DNA of 64,000 nt from Candidatus Obscuribacterales bacterium (GCA_020634035.1 JACKCM010000002.1:1-64000); one strand, 5' to 3'. Counted from the stretch's first letter, positions 9,341 through 18,449 are shown. Numbers and translations are program-made. Notes: generated from the sequence alone by a model not told the origin.

Positions 9341-9369
9341 TTAAACTCTTATCACCGAACCGATATAAT
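9341..9369 (+). promoter_or_regulatory. Sigma-70-type promoter upstream of FHA-cyclase gene
   Basis: A perfect TATAAT occupies 9364-9369. TTAAAC lies at 9341-9346 with a 17-base spacer. It stands 59 bp before the ATG at 9428. The -35 match is only partial. Confidence 0.5.
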
Positions 9370-9427
9370 AACTATCAGTGTTGCTACTGATGTTATCCGG
9401 TTTTTGGAACTAGAGTCGCTGAGTTAG

Positions 9428-10399
9428 ATGATTTCCGGCACTATCAAGGTAAACCCTGATTCTTCGGATGCTTATTCCGTCGAATTGGAAGAGGGCGAAA
9501 CATTGCAGATTGGCCGTAAACCGGCCCCGGGCGGACTCAAGAAATTGATTCTGCCATACCCTGAAGTATCCGGTCAGCATGCCGAGATCCGCTGTCGCGA
9601 AGAGGGCTGGACCCTGATCGACTCGGGCAGCACCAACGGCACCAGCATTAACGGCGCCCGTTGCACCCCCGGTCGAGAGTACTCATTGCGGAACGGGGAC
9701 AAGGTCAAAATCGCTCAGTACGAAATCTGTGTATTTCCGCCGGTTCAGGAACATGCATCTTTTGCTCCGGATGAGGAGGACGATTCTCAGGATCGGACTC
9801 AGCTGAGCATCAAATTTATGAACGCCACGATTCTGGTGGGAGATATCAAAGGTTTCACCCGCTTGATGGAGACCTATCGTGCCGAGCCCGAGCTTGTAAT
9901 GCAGGTGGCGCAGCGGGTTTTCGATGCTCTCAATATGGAGATCAACAAGAATTACGGCCAGCTCGAGAAAATCGCCGGGGACGCGATAATGGCTTACTGG
10001 GCGGGGGACAGTTCGAAAGAAGGTTCGAAGCTGCCTGCATATCAGGCCTGTATCACGGCGCTCAAGCTCAAAGAGTTGACCCAGGCGCTGGCGCACGATA
10101 AGGCTTACTGGCCTTTCGACGATCATCCTCTGTTTCTCGATGTCGCTCTTGCCACCGGTCCAGTGGCTTCCGGTGCGCTCGGTCAGGGGGCGGCTAATCC
10201 CAGTGTGCTTGGTGATACGGCCAATCTGGTTTTTAGGCTCGAGAAGCTCATAGGCGATGATCGCCCCGGAGATGTCATCGTCGACGGACCGACCTTCAAC
10301 CTGGTCAATGACCAGTGCGACTTTCAATATCTGGGAGAATTTGATATTAAAGGTAAGACCAAACCGGTCGACGTCTATCGCCTGATCGCCTCCCGTTAG
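9428..10399 (+). CDS. FHA domain-adenylate cyclase fusion
   Basis: 323 residues, no membrane segment. The N-terminal FHA domain (about 20-105) keeps the phosphothreonine-binding residues: GR at 29-30, the S48-x-x-H51 pair and the STNGT loop at 68-72. A class III nucleotide cyclase domain follows (about 130-320). It has metal-binding D139 in VGDIKGFTR and D185 in EKIAGDAIM. K181 sits where adenine-specifying Lys is found, and Asn and Arg are kept in GDTANLVFRL. Cyclic AMP production is therefore likely. The FHA domain should bring the enzyme to a phosphorylated partner, plausibly a substrate of the Ser/Thr kinases at 15.5-18.4 kb; that link is inference. The next gene begins 9 bp downstream, so the two are probably co-transcribed. 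Confidence 0.9.
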   Translation: MISGTIKVNPDSSDAYSVELEEGETLQIGRKPAPGGLKKLILPYPEVSGQHAEIRCREEGWTLIDSGSTNGTSINGARCTPGREYSLRNGDKVKIAQYEICVFPPVQEHASFAPDEEDDSQDRTQLSIKFMNATILVGDIKGFTRLMETYRAEPELVMQVAQRVFDALNMEINKNYGQLEKIAGDAIMAYWAGDSSKEGSKLPAYQACITALKLKELTQALAHDKAYWPFDDHPLFLDVALATGPVASGALGQGAANPSVLGDTANLVFRLEKLIGDDRPGDVIVDGPTFNLVNDQCDFQYLGEFDIKGKTKPVDVYRLIASR

Positions 10400-10407
10400 A
10401 GAAAGCC

Positions 10408-12012
10408 TTGAGTCAATACTCCGAATTAGAGAAAAAAGCCGGACGAATTATCGTCGGGCGGCTGCCTGCAGATGATCTGCCTGCCGATTTTGCCAGGGAA
10501 CTTTCCCGCGGTGGTATGGGCGGTATCACTCTGTTTAGAGAGAATTGCACCGGTGTCGACCAACTGAGTGCTCTGATCGCCGACATATACAAAGAATCGC
10601 ATTTCAACCCCGTGGTCACTGTCGATCAAGAGGGTGGAGCTGTACAGAGATTCGTGAGAGCGACCGGTTCCATTCCTTCTGCCATGGCTTTTGCCGCCTG
10701 TCCCGATCGAGCCCTGGTGCGTTCTGTGATGGAAAAAGCCTGCCGTCAGATGAAGCTTTTAGGTATCAACCTTCTGCTTGCTCCGGTACTCGATGTCTTG
10801 ACCAATCCTCTCAATCCGATTGTCTCTACCCGTTCTTACGGCTCGATGCCAAGAATGGTTGAGCGAAGCAGTCGAGAGATGATCGATATCATCGAAGCTT
10901 CAGGATTGATACCAGTCGGCAAACACTTCCCCGGCCATGGTGCCACCAGAGAAGATTCTCATCATACTCTTGCGGTCAGTGATGTCAGCACGGACCGGCT
11001 TCTGCAGGTAGACCTTGCTCCTTTCAAGGCTCTGGTTTCTAAATTGCCCGCCATTCTCACCGGTCATATATGGGTCAAGTGTGTTGACGATGAGCCGCTA
11101 CCGGCAAGTCTTTCGCCTAGAATTGTGAATGGTATATTGAAAGATTATCTCGGTTTTTCCGGTCTTGTCATAACAGATGATCTGACTATGAAAGGTCTTA
11201 CCGAATCTTCTTCCATCGAAGATGCGGCGGTGCAGGCTGTATTGGCCGGCAATCATCTGCTGCTTATCTGTACAGGACTGGAGCCCTGTGCTCTTGCCAG
11301 GCAGGCTCTGGTCAAAGCTGTGCAAGACGGGGTGCTGGAGGAAGCTTTATTAGATCAGGCAATAGAGAAGCTTGAAGCGGTCTTGCCGGAAAGACCCCAG
11401 ATCTCAGACCTCGCCCATGGTGACAAGAAGATTTTTGCTTTATTGAACACGCTCACAAAAGAGGTTGGTGAAGAGAGTCATCGGGTAGGTAAGATAACTG
11501 CGAGCTTTCTGAAGGGATCGGCTTCTATAGAAGAAGGTTCGAGCTGGTTTGTTGTGGCACCGGACCACAGTCGCTATGGTCTTAATCTTGCTTCGCACCT
11601 GAAAAAATATGCTGATGCCAGATATGGTGATACGGCTCCTGTCTTTGAAGAGGTTCGCTATGATATGTCCGCCGAGTTCGAAGAGAATAAAAAACTGGTA
11701 GAGGGTCTGCGCGGCAAGAACTGCATTTTTCTGACTTTCAGATGTTTGATTAATGAAAGCCAGATGCAGCTCGGCCAGATGCTGGCGGATGAATGTGCCG
11801 GTAAAATTGCGGTCTGTACTGATACTCCTTTTGATTACAACGGCTTGCCTGATTGGCCCTGTGTCATCGCTACTCTCGATCCAAGCGACCGGGCCATAGA
11901 GGCGCTGGCGGACGCACTTATCGATGGAAGCATTGATCAAAAAGCGAGCGCTTATTACTCGCGCTTGCAAGAAGGAGTGAGCAGCATCAATATCGACAGG
12001 GTCATGCAATAG
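10408..12012 (+). CDS. nagZ: Beta-N-acetylhexosaminidase, glycoside hydrolase family 3 (NagZ-like)
   Basis: 534 residues from a TTG start 9 bp after the cyclase gene. The first 360 residues form a GH3 TIM barrel: ARELSRGGMGGITLFREN, VTVDQEGGAVQRF, the NagZ catalytic-dyad loop GKHFPGHGATREDSHHTLAV, and nucleophile Asp in LVITDDLTMKGL. NagZ enzymes remove GlcNAc from muropeptides during cell-wall recycling. The protein is about 170 residues longer than the minimal enzyme. The extra C-terminal domain (WFVVAPDHSRYGLNLASHLK onward) looks like the alpha/beta domain seen in two-domain Gram-positive NagZ proteins. No signal peptide, so it is probably cytoplasmic. A small membrane protein gene follows 15 bp downstream. 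Confidence 0.9.
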   Translation: MSQYSELEKKAGRIIVGRLPADDLPADFARELSRGGMGGITLFRENCTGVDQLSALIADIYKESHFNPVVTVDQEGGAVQRFVRATGSIPSAMAFAACPDRALVRSVMEKACRQMKLLGINLLLAPVLDVLTNPLNPIVSTRSYGSMPRMVERSSREMIDIIEASGLIPVGKHFPGHGATREDSHHTLAVSDVSTDRLLQVDLAPFKALVSKLPAILTGHIWVKCVDDEPLPASLSPRIVNGILKDYLGFSGLVITDDLTMKGLTESSSIEDAAVQAVLAGNHLLLICTGLEPCALARQALVKAVQDGVLEEALLDQAIEKLEAVLPERPQISDLAHGDKKIFALLNTLTKEVGEESHRVGKITASFLKGSASIEEGSSWFVVAPDHSRYGLNLASHLKKYADARYGDTAPVFEEVRYDMSAEFEENKKLVEGLRGKNCIFLTFRCLINESQMQLGQMLADECAGKIAVCTDTPFDYNGLPDWPCVIATLDPSDRAIEALADALIDGSIDQKASAYYSRLQEGVSSINIDRVMQ

Positions 12013-12027
12013 TTGTAGGCTGGTTCT

Positions 12028-12264
12028 ATGAATGAAAACGAAAACGAAAATCTAAACAGTAGCGGCGAAAGTATTGAACCCGAGGCTCAAAACGTCGAGA
12101 ACACGCCGCCTCCCAGACCTGCCGGACCTAATATTCCTAAGTGGGCGATGAGAATGGGCAAGCTCATGATCTTTTTCGCTGTTCTGGGATGCTTGCTGCT
12201 TGCCGGTGTTGCCTTTTTCATCAGCAGCGTCATCGAGAATGCGCTCTCCGGGCACGGTCTTTGA
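12028..12264 (+). CDS. Small single-pass membrane protein
   Basis: 78 residues. The first 45 are polar and Asn/Glu/Pro-rich. A single membrane segment lies near residues 50-71 (MIFFAVLGCLLLAGVAFFIS) and a short tail follows. No family recognised. It follows the NagZ gene by 15 bp and is probably in the same transcript. The ATG is preceded by a weak GTAGG site. Confidence 0.6.
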   Translation: MNENENENLNSSGESIEPEAQNVENTPPPRPAGPNIPKWAMRMGKLMIFFAVLGCLLLAGVAFFISSVIENALSGHGL

Positions 12265-12461
12265 AACGGTCTGATAAACGCCAGAGTTCAGAGCCAATAG
12301 GATAGTCGGCCTGGCTTGCTAATGCTCTCCCCGGCAAGGATAGCGGCCTGGCTACTGGTATCGGCGGAGATACCGATTTGTCAGGTGGTGTTTCAGAGTG
12401 TAATCTATATTTTGTTCTCGGCCAGAGCTGAGATCATCAGGCAAATTGCGCGAGGAGAGTC

Positions 12462-12575
12462 ATGGCAGATCAAGAAGGAAATGGTGGTAGTCCCGTATCC
12501 GGTGCTGTAAAGATCGGCTTATTCGTTCTGTTTGTTGTGGTCGCAGTCGTTATAGTCTTTTTACAGAATCGGTAG
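12462..12575 (+). CDS. 37-residue single-pass membrane micropeptide
   Basis: This short frame starts at an ATG with an AGGAG site 5-6 bases upstream. It encodes MADQEGNGGSPVSGAVKIG followed by an uninterrupted hydrophobic helix (residues 18-34) and ends in QNR. The final pattern, hydrophobic helix then LQNR, is reminiscent of the first helix of LapA-type membrane proteins; the resemblance is weak. Its last 15 bp overlap the 3' end of the convergent Sua5 gene. The good ribosome site and intact helix argue it is real. Confidence 0.5.
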   Translation: MADQEGNGGSPVSGAVKIGLFVLFVVVAVVIVFLQNR

Positions 12576-13613
12576 GAAAGGAGCCGGGGACGAGGCTCTT
12601 GTCAGTCTGTCCTTGATACCGGCCCAGCCCTGGAGACTTTCAGTGTCTGCCGGGGGCGCTTCTACAAGTATACAATCGCAATGGGATGCATCCAGCTCTC
12701 TTAATCTGGAATAGAGTTTCTGGGCAAATTCCGGGGCGTTTCTGTCCGAAACCAGCCACGGTGCGTCATAGCCTGATGGTGCTGATGAGAATGCCAGAAC
12801 CGATACTCTTTTACCTTCGCCTTTTAGCTTCGCAAGGGCCGGGGCGAGCTCATTTGACTTAACCAGATAGAGCGGCTTGGCCGGTGCGTAATGCTGGGGA
12901 AGGGCTCCTGGCACTCTGACTGACTCTTTTATATTGTTATTCTCTAGCGGTTCTCTATTTGCATCGGCCTCTTCGAAGCGCGATCGGACTTCTTTACCAA
13001 GAACCTTTTCTATAGCCGCTTTGTCGATATGACCGGGACGCAGGATTTCTGGCGTGTCGCCTGTGAGGTTGACTATGGTCGATTCGATGCCGATGTCGCA
13101 GGAACCTCCGTCGAGAACGTAGGCCACTTCGTCTCCGAATTCTCTATCCACATCTAAGGCGGTGGTGGGGCTCAATCGTCCGAATTTGTTTGCCGAAGGG
13201 GCGGCTATACCAGAGCCGACTTTTTCTATGGTCGCTAAAGTGAGAGGATGGCTCGGTATGCGAAGGGCGACTGTAGCTTGACCGCCGGTTATCTTGGAAG
13301 AGACCGAGTCTTTCTTCTTGAGTATCATGGTCAGAGGACCTGGCCAGAAGGCTTCGGCCAGTTTCAGGGCATCATCGGCGATATCGCATGCCCAGTCGTT
13401 AATCTGTTCAGGTTGGCAGATATGGACGATGACCGGATGGTCGGAAGGTCGTCCTTTGGCCAGGTAGAGTCTTTCTATGCTGGCGTCTGACATGGCCAGT
13501 GCTCCAAGTCCGTAAACGGTTTCGGTGGGCAGCGCCACCAGCTCTCCTTTTTGAATAAGCTCAGCAGCTTTTTCAATGTCCTGGCCTACTCTAGGCGTAG
13601 CTTTCTTGTTCAT
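12561..13613 (-). CDS. Threonylcarbamoyl-AMP synthase (Sua5 type)
   Basis: 350 residues, the two-domain Sua5 form rather than the short TsaC. The YrdC domain (about 1-210) begins GELVALPTETVYGLGALA and contains LYLAKGRPSDHPVIVHI and the substrate loop RIPSHPLTLATIEKVGSGIA. A linker and a C-terminal Sua5 domain (about 245-350) follow. The enzyme makes the threonylcarbamoyl-adenylate used for t6A37 of ANN-decoding tRNAs. The gene is 8 bp downstream of miaB, which modifies the same tRNA position (A37) of other tRNAs, so the pair is a small tRNA-modification operon. Confidence 0.95.
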   Translation of the reverse strand: MNKKATPRVGQDIEKAAELIQKGELVALPTETVYGLGALAMSDASIERLYLAKGRPSDHPVIVHICQPEQINDWACDIADDALKLAEAFWPGPLTMILKKKDSVSSKITGGQATVALRIPSHPLTLATIEKVGSGIAAPSANKFGRLSPTTALDVDREFGDEVAYVLDGGSCDIGIESTIVNLTGDTPEILRPGHIDKAAIEKVLGKEVRSRFEEADANREPLENNNIKESVRVPGALPQHYAPAKPLYLVKSNELAPALAKLKGEGKRVSVLAFSSAPSGYDAPWLVSDRNAPEFAQKLYSRLRELDASHCDCILVEAPPADTESLQGWAGIKDRLTRASSPAPFLPIL

Positions 13614-13621
13614 GTAAGTCT

Positions 13622-15034
13622 TTAGACTTTGGCTAGAGCCGGTGCATTGACCAGGGTGCCGCGCAGAGCCCAGGGATTGGCACTGTCTATGGTGACTTCG
13701 ACCAGCTTGCCGGTTAAAGCATCGGGATCTGTTTCGAGTTCCGGCTTTTCGAAATTGACCAGTTTGTTGGTGGTGGTACGACCGCTGAGACGCTCTGGAT
13801 TGCGGGCGCTGGGACCTTCGACCAGCACTTCGACGGTCTTGCCGAGATAGCGCTTGTTGCGACGGTGACTGACTTCACTGACGACCGTGTTCAGATAACG
13901 CAGCCGCTCATATTTTTCTTCTTCCGGAATCTGATCGGGCCAGTTTGCCGAAGGAGTATGGGGTCTGGGTGAGTAGGCGGCGGTGTTGCAGCTGTCGAAA
14001 CAGAGCTCCTCCACCAGCCGGACTGTATTCAGGAACTCCTCCTGGGTTTCGCCGGGGAAGCCGACAATCAGGTCGGTGGTGATGGCGGCATCAGGAATGC
14101 GGTTTCGAATCTCTTCGACCACTTTGCGATAGAAGTCCACTTTATGACCGCGGGCCATGCGACGAAGAGTGCGATCATCACCGGCTTGAATAGGCAGGTG
14201 GAAGTAATCACAAGCGGAGGGCACCTCTTTGACCGCGTCGATTATCTCTACATTGAGGTCGCGGGGATGACCGGTGATGAAGCGAATTCTCTTCAGCGCT
14301 TCAATCTTACCGGCATCGCGGATGATATCACCCAGATGGATCTGGGGATCTAGATCATGACCGTAGGCGGTTACGTTTTGACCGAGGAAGGTGACTTCGA
14401 GATAGCCTGCTTCGGCAAGCTCTTTGAGTTCCTGGTTGATCTCTTCTCGACTTCTCGATTTTTCGCGACCACGGACATAGGGGACTATGCAATAAGTGCA
14501 GTTGTAGTCACAGCCGTAGATAACCGAGATCCAGGCGCTGAAATCGCTCTGGCGAATTACCGGCAATTCGGGCAATTCATCGGGCAATTCCTGGAAGATC
14601 TCGACCACCCGCTCTCCGTCCTGTTTTGCCTTCAAAACCAGTTCAGGAAGGCGATGCAGGTTATGGGTACCGAAAACAATGTCCACATAGGGGGCGCGCT
14701 TAATCAGGTTCTTACCTGCGTCCTGGGCTACACAGCCACCGACGGCGATGAGAGCACCCTCTCTCAACTCTTTGACTTTTCTCCAGGCGCCGAGATAACT
14801 GTAGACTTTGTCTTCGGCTCCTTCCCTGATGGCGCAGGTATTGAGGATCATCAGATCGGCGTCTTTGAGATCGCCTGTTTGGTTGTAGCCGATCTCGCTC
14901 AGCAGTCCAAGCATATGCTCGGAATCGGACTTGTTCATCTGACAGCCGAATGTCTCTACATAGACATTCTTACCCGGGGTCTTGCCCTGGGCCTGTTTCT
15001 GGACTTGTTCGAGGTCAGCCGGTTGCAGTTTCAT
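13622..15034 (-). CDS. miaB: tRNA-2-methylthio-N6-dimethylallyladenosine synthase
   Basis: 470 residues. It adds a methylthio group to i6A37 of tRNA. Domain order is the UPF0004 cluster-binding domain with VETFGCQMNKSDSEHMLGLL and later cysteines (LNTCAIR, VGGCVAQD). A radical-SAM core follows with the CxxxCxxC motif in GCDYNCTYCIVPYVRGREKS, then a C-terminal TRAM domain near residues 395-460. The MiaB-specific CQMNKSDSE distinguishes it from MtaB and RimO. It lies directly upstream of the Sua5 gene on the same strand. Confidence 0.97.
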   Translation of the reverse strand: MKLQPADLEQVQKQAQGKTPGKNVYVETFGCQMNKSDSEHMLGLLSEIGYNQTGDLKDADLMILNTCAIREGAEDKVYSYLGAWRKVKELREGALIAVGGCVAQDAGKNLIKRAPYVDIVFGTHNLHRLPELVLKAKQDGERVVEIFQELPDELPELPVIRQSDFSAWISVIYGCDYNCTYCIVPYVRGREKSRSREEINQELKELAEAGYLEVTFLGQNVTAYGHDLDPQIHLGDIIRDAGKIEALKRIRFITGHPRDLNVEIIDAVKEVPSACDYFHLPIQAGDDRTLRRMARGHKVDFYRKVVEEIRNRIPDAAITTDLIVGFPGETQEEFLNTVRLVEELCFDSCNTAAYSPRPHTPSANWPDQIPEEEKYERLRYLNTVVSEVSHRRNKRYLGKTVEVLVEGPSARNPERLSGRTTTNKLVNFEKPELETDPDALTGKLVEVTIDSANPWALRGTLVNAPALAKV

Positions 15035-15531
15035 GGCACTTATTCTCGCGGTTCGGTCTATTTTGACCTCATGGGCTCTGTGGAGCCGGGGTTTTATATA
15101 GATCGGGAGGTGAATAAGCTATTGTACCGATATCTCCGGGATCTGGCCTGAAATATTACGAGCAAAACTTCTTCAGTTCATCGATGCTTTGCACCTGGGC
15201 ATAGAAATTGCTCGCCGACTCTCTTATCCATAGAAGCTTCTCTTCATGCCTCTGGGGCGTGGTAAGAGTCCGGGTGGTCAGTCCGGTGAAACCGGTTAAA
15301 TCGGACCTAATATACTTTTCGGTTTTTTCTGTTCCTCGGGTAAGGAGCCCGAGAGGGGACAGGGTACTCGTGGAGCTTCGAGACACGCAATTTCTCCCAT
15401 GGTGGCAATGGAGGTAAATTAGGGGCTTCGCCATAATAGGAGATTTTGGTGGGCTTTCGCCTTTGCTTCATCTCATCTCGGATGATCCTTGCTCTTCAAT
15501 TTATTACAGATGTTTTAGGATGGACCCGGTC
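15035..15531 (+). other. 497-bp gene-free region with a possible structured element
   Basis: No convincing gene lies between miaB and the minus-strand kinase gene. The middle part (about 15230-15420) holds two short perfect hairpins. One is CTCGGG-N7-CCCGAG at 15335-15353. The other is CCGGT-GAA-ACCGG at 15283-15295, which competes with a GTCCG/CGGAC pairing (15281-15285 with 15302-15306). Neither is followed by a T-run, so they are not simple terminators. A structured RNA or a dispersed intergenic repeat is possible. Orientation is unknown. Confidence 0.3.
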
Positions 15532-16626
15532 TCATTGCGACATTACTGCCGATATCGCCAGAATCAAAAGTAAGACGATCACGGCAAGATAAAGAAGCGT
15601 TGTCGATGTGGCGATCAATGGATGCAGGCGCTGTCGGGAATCGCTTCTGTCTACCTCTTGTTCTTGATTCTGTTCTGGATTCAAATCTGGAACAAGTGTT
15701 TCTGACGAAGTCGGCAGATCCGATAGATTCGGTAGCTGATCCAGCGCCTCGACAAATTCCTGCATAGACTGGGGTCTTTTATCCGGGGACTTTTCCAGCA
15801 TCTTCAATATTAGCTGTTCCAGATCCGGGGTAAATGTTGCTCCCAGGCTGGCTTCTTTCAAGTTGAGCGGTTTTTCATTAAGGTGAAATGCGGCGGTCTC
15901 GAATGGAGAACTGCCCACGAAAGGCGGTGAGCCTGTTAGTAGCTCATAGAAAACACAGCCGAGAGAATAAACATCAGAGCGACTATCCACCGCCATTGCT
16001 TCAATCTGTTCGGGACTCATGTAATAGGGGGTTCCGAAGATGTCTCCGGTCAGGGATATGCGTCGACCTTCAGGATTCGCCGAATAATCCATTCTGGCGA
16101 TGCCGAAATCGACCAGTTTAATCCTTTCGTTGCCACTATCGGTGATTACAATGATGTTGGCCGGTTTCACATCGCGGTGGACTATGCCCTTCTGATGGGC
16201 ATGGTCAAGAGCCAGGGCACACTGGCGTATCACTGTTCTCACTGTCTGAAGCGCCAGCGGGTATTTTTCTTTGTGGAGAGTCGCAAGAGGGATGCCCTCC
16301 ACAAGTTCCATGGCGATGAAAGCATAGTTCTTTGACACCTGGCAGTGATATATTTCGGGAATGTTCGGATGCCTTAGAGTTTGAAGAATCTCGCCTTCTT
16401 GCTTGAATCGTGCCAGCTGAACATCTTCGAGATCGAGCAGGGTTTTTAAGGCGATCTCCTTTTTCTCTTTCTCGTCTCTGGCTCGAAAGACCTGGCCGTT
16501 GCCTCCTTCGCCCAGAAGCGAAAGTATTTTATAACGCTCAAAGAGCAGGCTTCCGACGCCAATCTTTCTGCCCAGCCTGTCTCCGGTCGTGGTACCAGCC
16601 GAATCGCTCTTTCCCATAGTAGACAA
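15532..16626 (-). CDS. Tail-anchored Ser/Thr protein kinase
   Basis: 364 residues from a TTG at 16626, chosen because an AGAGGA site sits 5 bases upstream; an ATG three codons later is the alternative. A still longer frame would overlap the divergent kinase gene. The Hanks-type kinase domain spans about residues 28-300: glycine loop LLGEGGNGQVF, catalytic Lys in IALKTLL, HRDVKPANI catalytic loop, DFG in LVDFGIARMD, and activation segment TPYYMSPEQIE. An acidic, Gln-rich linker follows, then one membrane helix at the extreme C-terminus (about 340-360, TTLLYLAVIVLLLILAISAV) with almost nothing beyond it. The kinase therefore faces the cytoplasm and has no sensor domain. It is divergent from a second kinase gene 64 bp away. 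Confidence 0.93.
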   Translation of the reverse strand: MSTMGKSDSAGTTTGDRLGRKIGVGSLLFERYKILSLLGEGGNGQVFRARDEKEKKEIALKTLLDLEDVQLARFKQEGEILQTLRHPNIPEIYHCQVSKNYAFIAMELVEGIPLATLHKEKYPLALQTVRTVIRQCALALDHAHQKGIVHRDVKPANIIVITDSGNERIKLVDFGIARMDYSANPEGRRISLTGDIFGTPYYMSPEQIEAMAVDSRSDVYSLGCVFYELLTGSPPFVGSSPFETAAFHLNEKPLNLKEASLGATFTPDLEQLILKMLEKSPDKRPQSMQEFVEALDQLPNLSDLPTSSETLVPDLNPEQNQEQEVDRSDSRQRLHPLIATSTTLLYLAVIVLLLILAISAVMSQ

Positions 16627-16690
16627 AGAAATCCTCTTATCAGGGTAAATATATAAAGACACCTTCCTTCTTGAATCATAGCCCAAATAA

Positions 16691-18364
16691 ATGTCCTCCG
16701 AGATAATCACCCCCTCAATATCCGACCAGGGTTCTGATAGCAGCTCAGGCAGGATCTCTAAAGAATTACTTCCTGAGGGAGTTCTTTTGAGGCGCCAGGA
16801 GCTGAGGGAACATTTTCTCGGGCGCTTATTAGAAGAGCGCTATCTCATCGAAGCTTTCATAAATGGCGGGGGATCCAGTCTGGTCTTCAGTGCCACCGAC
16901 ATCAAGACCCTTGCAAAAGTGGCGGTCAAAGTCCTGATCAAAGATCTCGATTCAGCCGGTAGATCTATTAAAAGATTCAATCAGGAAGCCCGCACCACTA
17001 GATTTCTAAGGCACAAAAATATCGTTGAGATCTACAGTTACGGAGTGGAGGCTAATCATGCCTATTTCGTTATGGAGCTTCTCACCGGGGGCTCCCTGGA
17101 AGATTGGCTCGCCGCCAATCAATCGCTGGGGCAGGAAGCCAGTCTCGAGGTCTATGGTCAGATTGCCGGGGCCCTGGCTTATGCCCACGGAGAAGGAGTA
17201 ATCCACCGTGATCTGAAACCGAGCAATATCCTCTTTGCAGATCAGGAGAGAAAAGTCGCAAAGCTGGTTGATTTTGGGCTGTCGACTCGGTTGAGCTGGG
17301 ACTATAGCAACGATGCTTATCTCACCCCCACCGGCGATGTTTTCGGCACAACGCTTTATATCAGTCCGGAGCAGAGCCGCGGGGCGCGAACCGATCAAAG
17401 AGCCGATATCTATTCTCTCGGCTGTGTCTTCTACGAATGTCTCTGCGGTAAGCCGCCTTTTACCGGGGCAAACGCCATCGAAATCGTCTTGAAACATCAA
17501 AAGGACGAGCTGGTCCCAGTTAACAGCGCAGCCGGTAGAGAGGTTTGTTCGCCAGAGCTGCAGGTTATCGTCGCAAAAATGCTCCGCAAGAGCACCAGGG
17601 ATAGATACAAGAGTTTCGAGGCGATTCTTTGCGATCTCGAAGCACTTGCCGAAGGACGCTTCAATTCTAGAAGGTATGAAAAGGCTGAAGCGAGCAAAGA
17701 GGTATCTTGTACAGGAGGCACCGGGGGGTCTCAAAAGGGCTATCAGAAAGAATCTTTTCTAAAGGACTATACCAGGCAGATTCTTGTTCTTGCCGTGACT
17801 GTGACGATTGTATTTTTATTACTGGGTTCGGCATTTGTTCTTGCCACGGATGAAAATGCCAGAATGCAGGTGTCGGACTTTTTCTATGGTGTCGGAGGTG
17901 TCAGAGAAGATGACGAACCATCTCTTTTCGAACAAACCAAAGACCAGGATCTCTTAGCGATCAAAAGCACCATCGCCGATGTCATCATCGAAGTCTCCAG
18001 ACCAGAGATTGATCCGGCTCTTTTCACCAGACATTTTACGAAACGCTGGCAGGATAATGACTATGCCCTGACCAGAGCTGTCTGGGCTAAAGAAGGACTG
18101 CAGTATTCACTGGTTCTATCCGGTGACTATCTGGACTATAGCGCCTTCAACTTGCTTTCCATAGACCGAAGCAAGGGCGTCGCCCGGGTAGAGGTCGGCA
18201 CTGAAAACTGGCTCAAATCAGGAGGACCTGAAGTTTTCGAATTTGATCTGGTTAGAGATGCGGAGCGAGGCTGGTTGATAGATTCGGTTCTGGAGGCTGG
18301 TCCTGCCGGAGACATAGATAAGGAAAGTGAAGTCGATAGTATGATCGGCAGACCCTTCAAATAG
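16691..18364 (+). CDS. Receptor-like Ser/Thr protein kinase with extracytoplasmic domain
   Basis: 557 residues. The kinase domain spans about residues 45-320: INGGGSSLVF glycine loop, VAVKVLI Lys, HRDLKPSNILF catalytic loop, DFG in LVDFGLSTRL, and TLYISPEQSRG activation end. A basic/Gly linker is followed by one membrane helix at about residues 362-384 (QILVLAVTVTIVFLLLGSAF). About 170 residues outside show no PASTA, TPR or NHL repeats and no family I recognise. Because the extracytoplasmic domain is substantial, it probably senses an envelope cue. The ATG lacks a clear ribosome site, so initiation may be weak or leaderless. The next 62 bp downstream hold overlapping hairpins. Confidence 0.92.
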   Translation: MSSEIITPSISDQGSDSSSGRISKELLPEGVLLRRQELREHFLGRLLEERYLIEAFINGGGSSLVFSATDIKTLAKVAVKVLIKDLDSAGRSIKRFNQEARTTRFLRHKNIVEIYSYGVEANHAYFVMELLTGGSLEDWLAANQSLGQEASLEVYGQIAGALAYAHGEGVIHRDLKPSNILFADQERKVAKLVDFGLSTRLSWDYSNDAYLTPTGDVFGTTLYISPEQSRGARTDQRADIYSLGCVFYECLCGKPPFTGANAIEIVLKHQKDELVPVNSAAGREVCSPELQVIVAKMLRKSTRDRYKSFEAILCDLEALAEGRFNSRRYEKAEASKEVSCTGGTGGSQKGYQKESFLKDYTRQILVLAVTVTIVFLLLGSAFVLATDENARMQVSDFFYGVGGVREDDEPSLFEQTKDQDLLAIKSTIADVIIEVSRPEIDPALFTRHFTKRWQDNDYALTRAVWAKEGLQYSLVLSGDYLDYSAFNLLSIDRSKGVARVEVGTENWLKSGGPEVFEFDLVRDAERGWLIDSVLEAGPAGDIDKESEVDSMIGRPFK

Positions 18365-18449
18365 AGAATCCGGGTTGCAAATAGCAAGTCAGGTAAAGCG
18401 GTTTATTAATTCTGCTTGACACTGTAGATGGTTGCACAGCCGCTATTTC

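Noticed and set aside
12316..12510. 64-residue plus-strand frame
   Set aside because: No ribosome site; the overlapping 37-residue frame at 12462 is better supported.
15335..15353. Intrinsic terminator at the CTCGGG/CCCGAG hairpin
   Set aside because: No T-run follows on either strand; the T-rich stretch lies on the wrong side.
15156..15434. 92-residue minus-strand frame between miaB and the kinase gene
   Set aside because: Ser/Thr/Arg/His-rich composition, no ribosome site, and hairpins within; looks like translated non-coding DNA.
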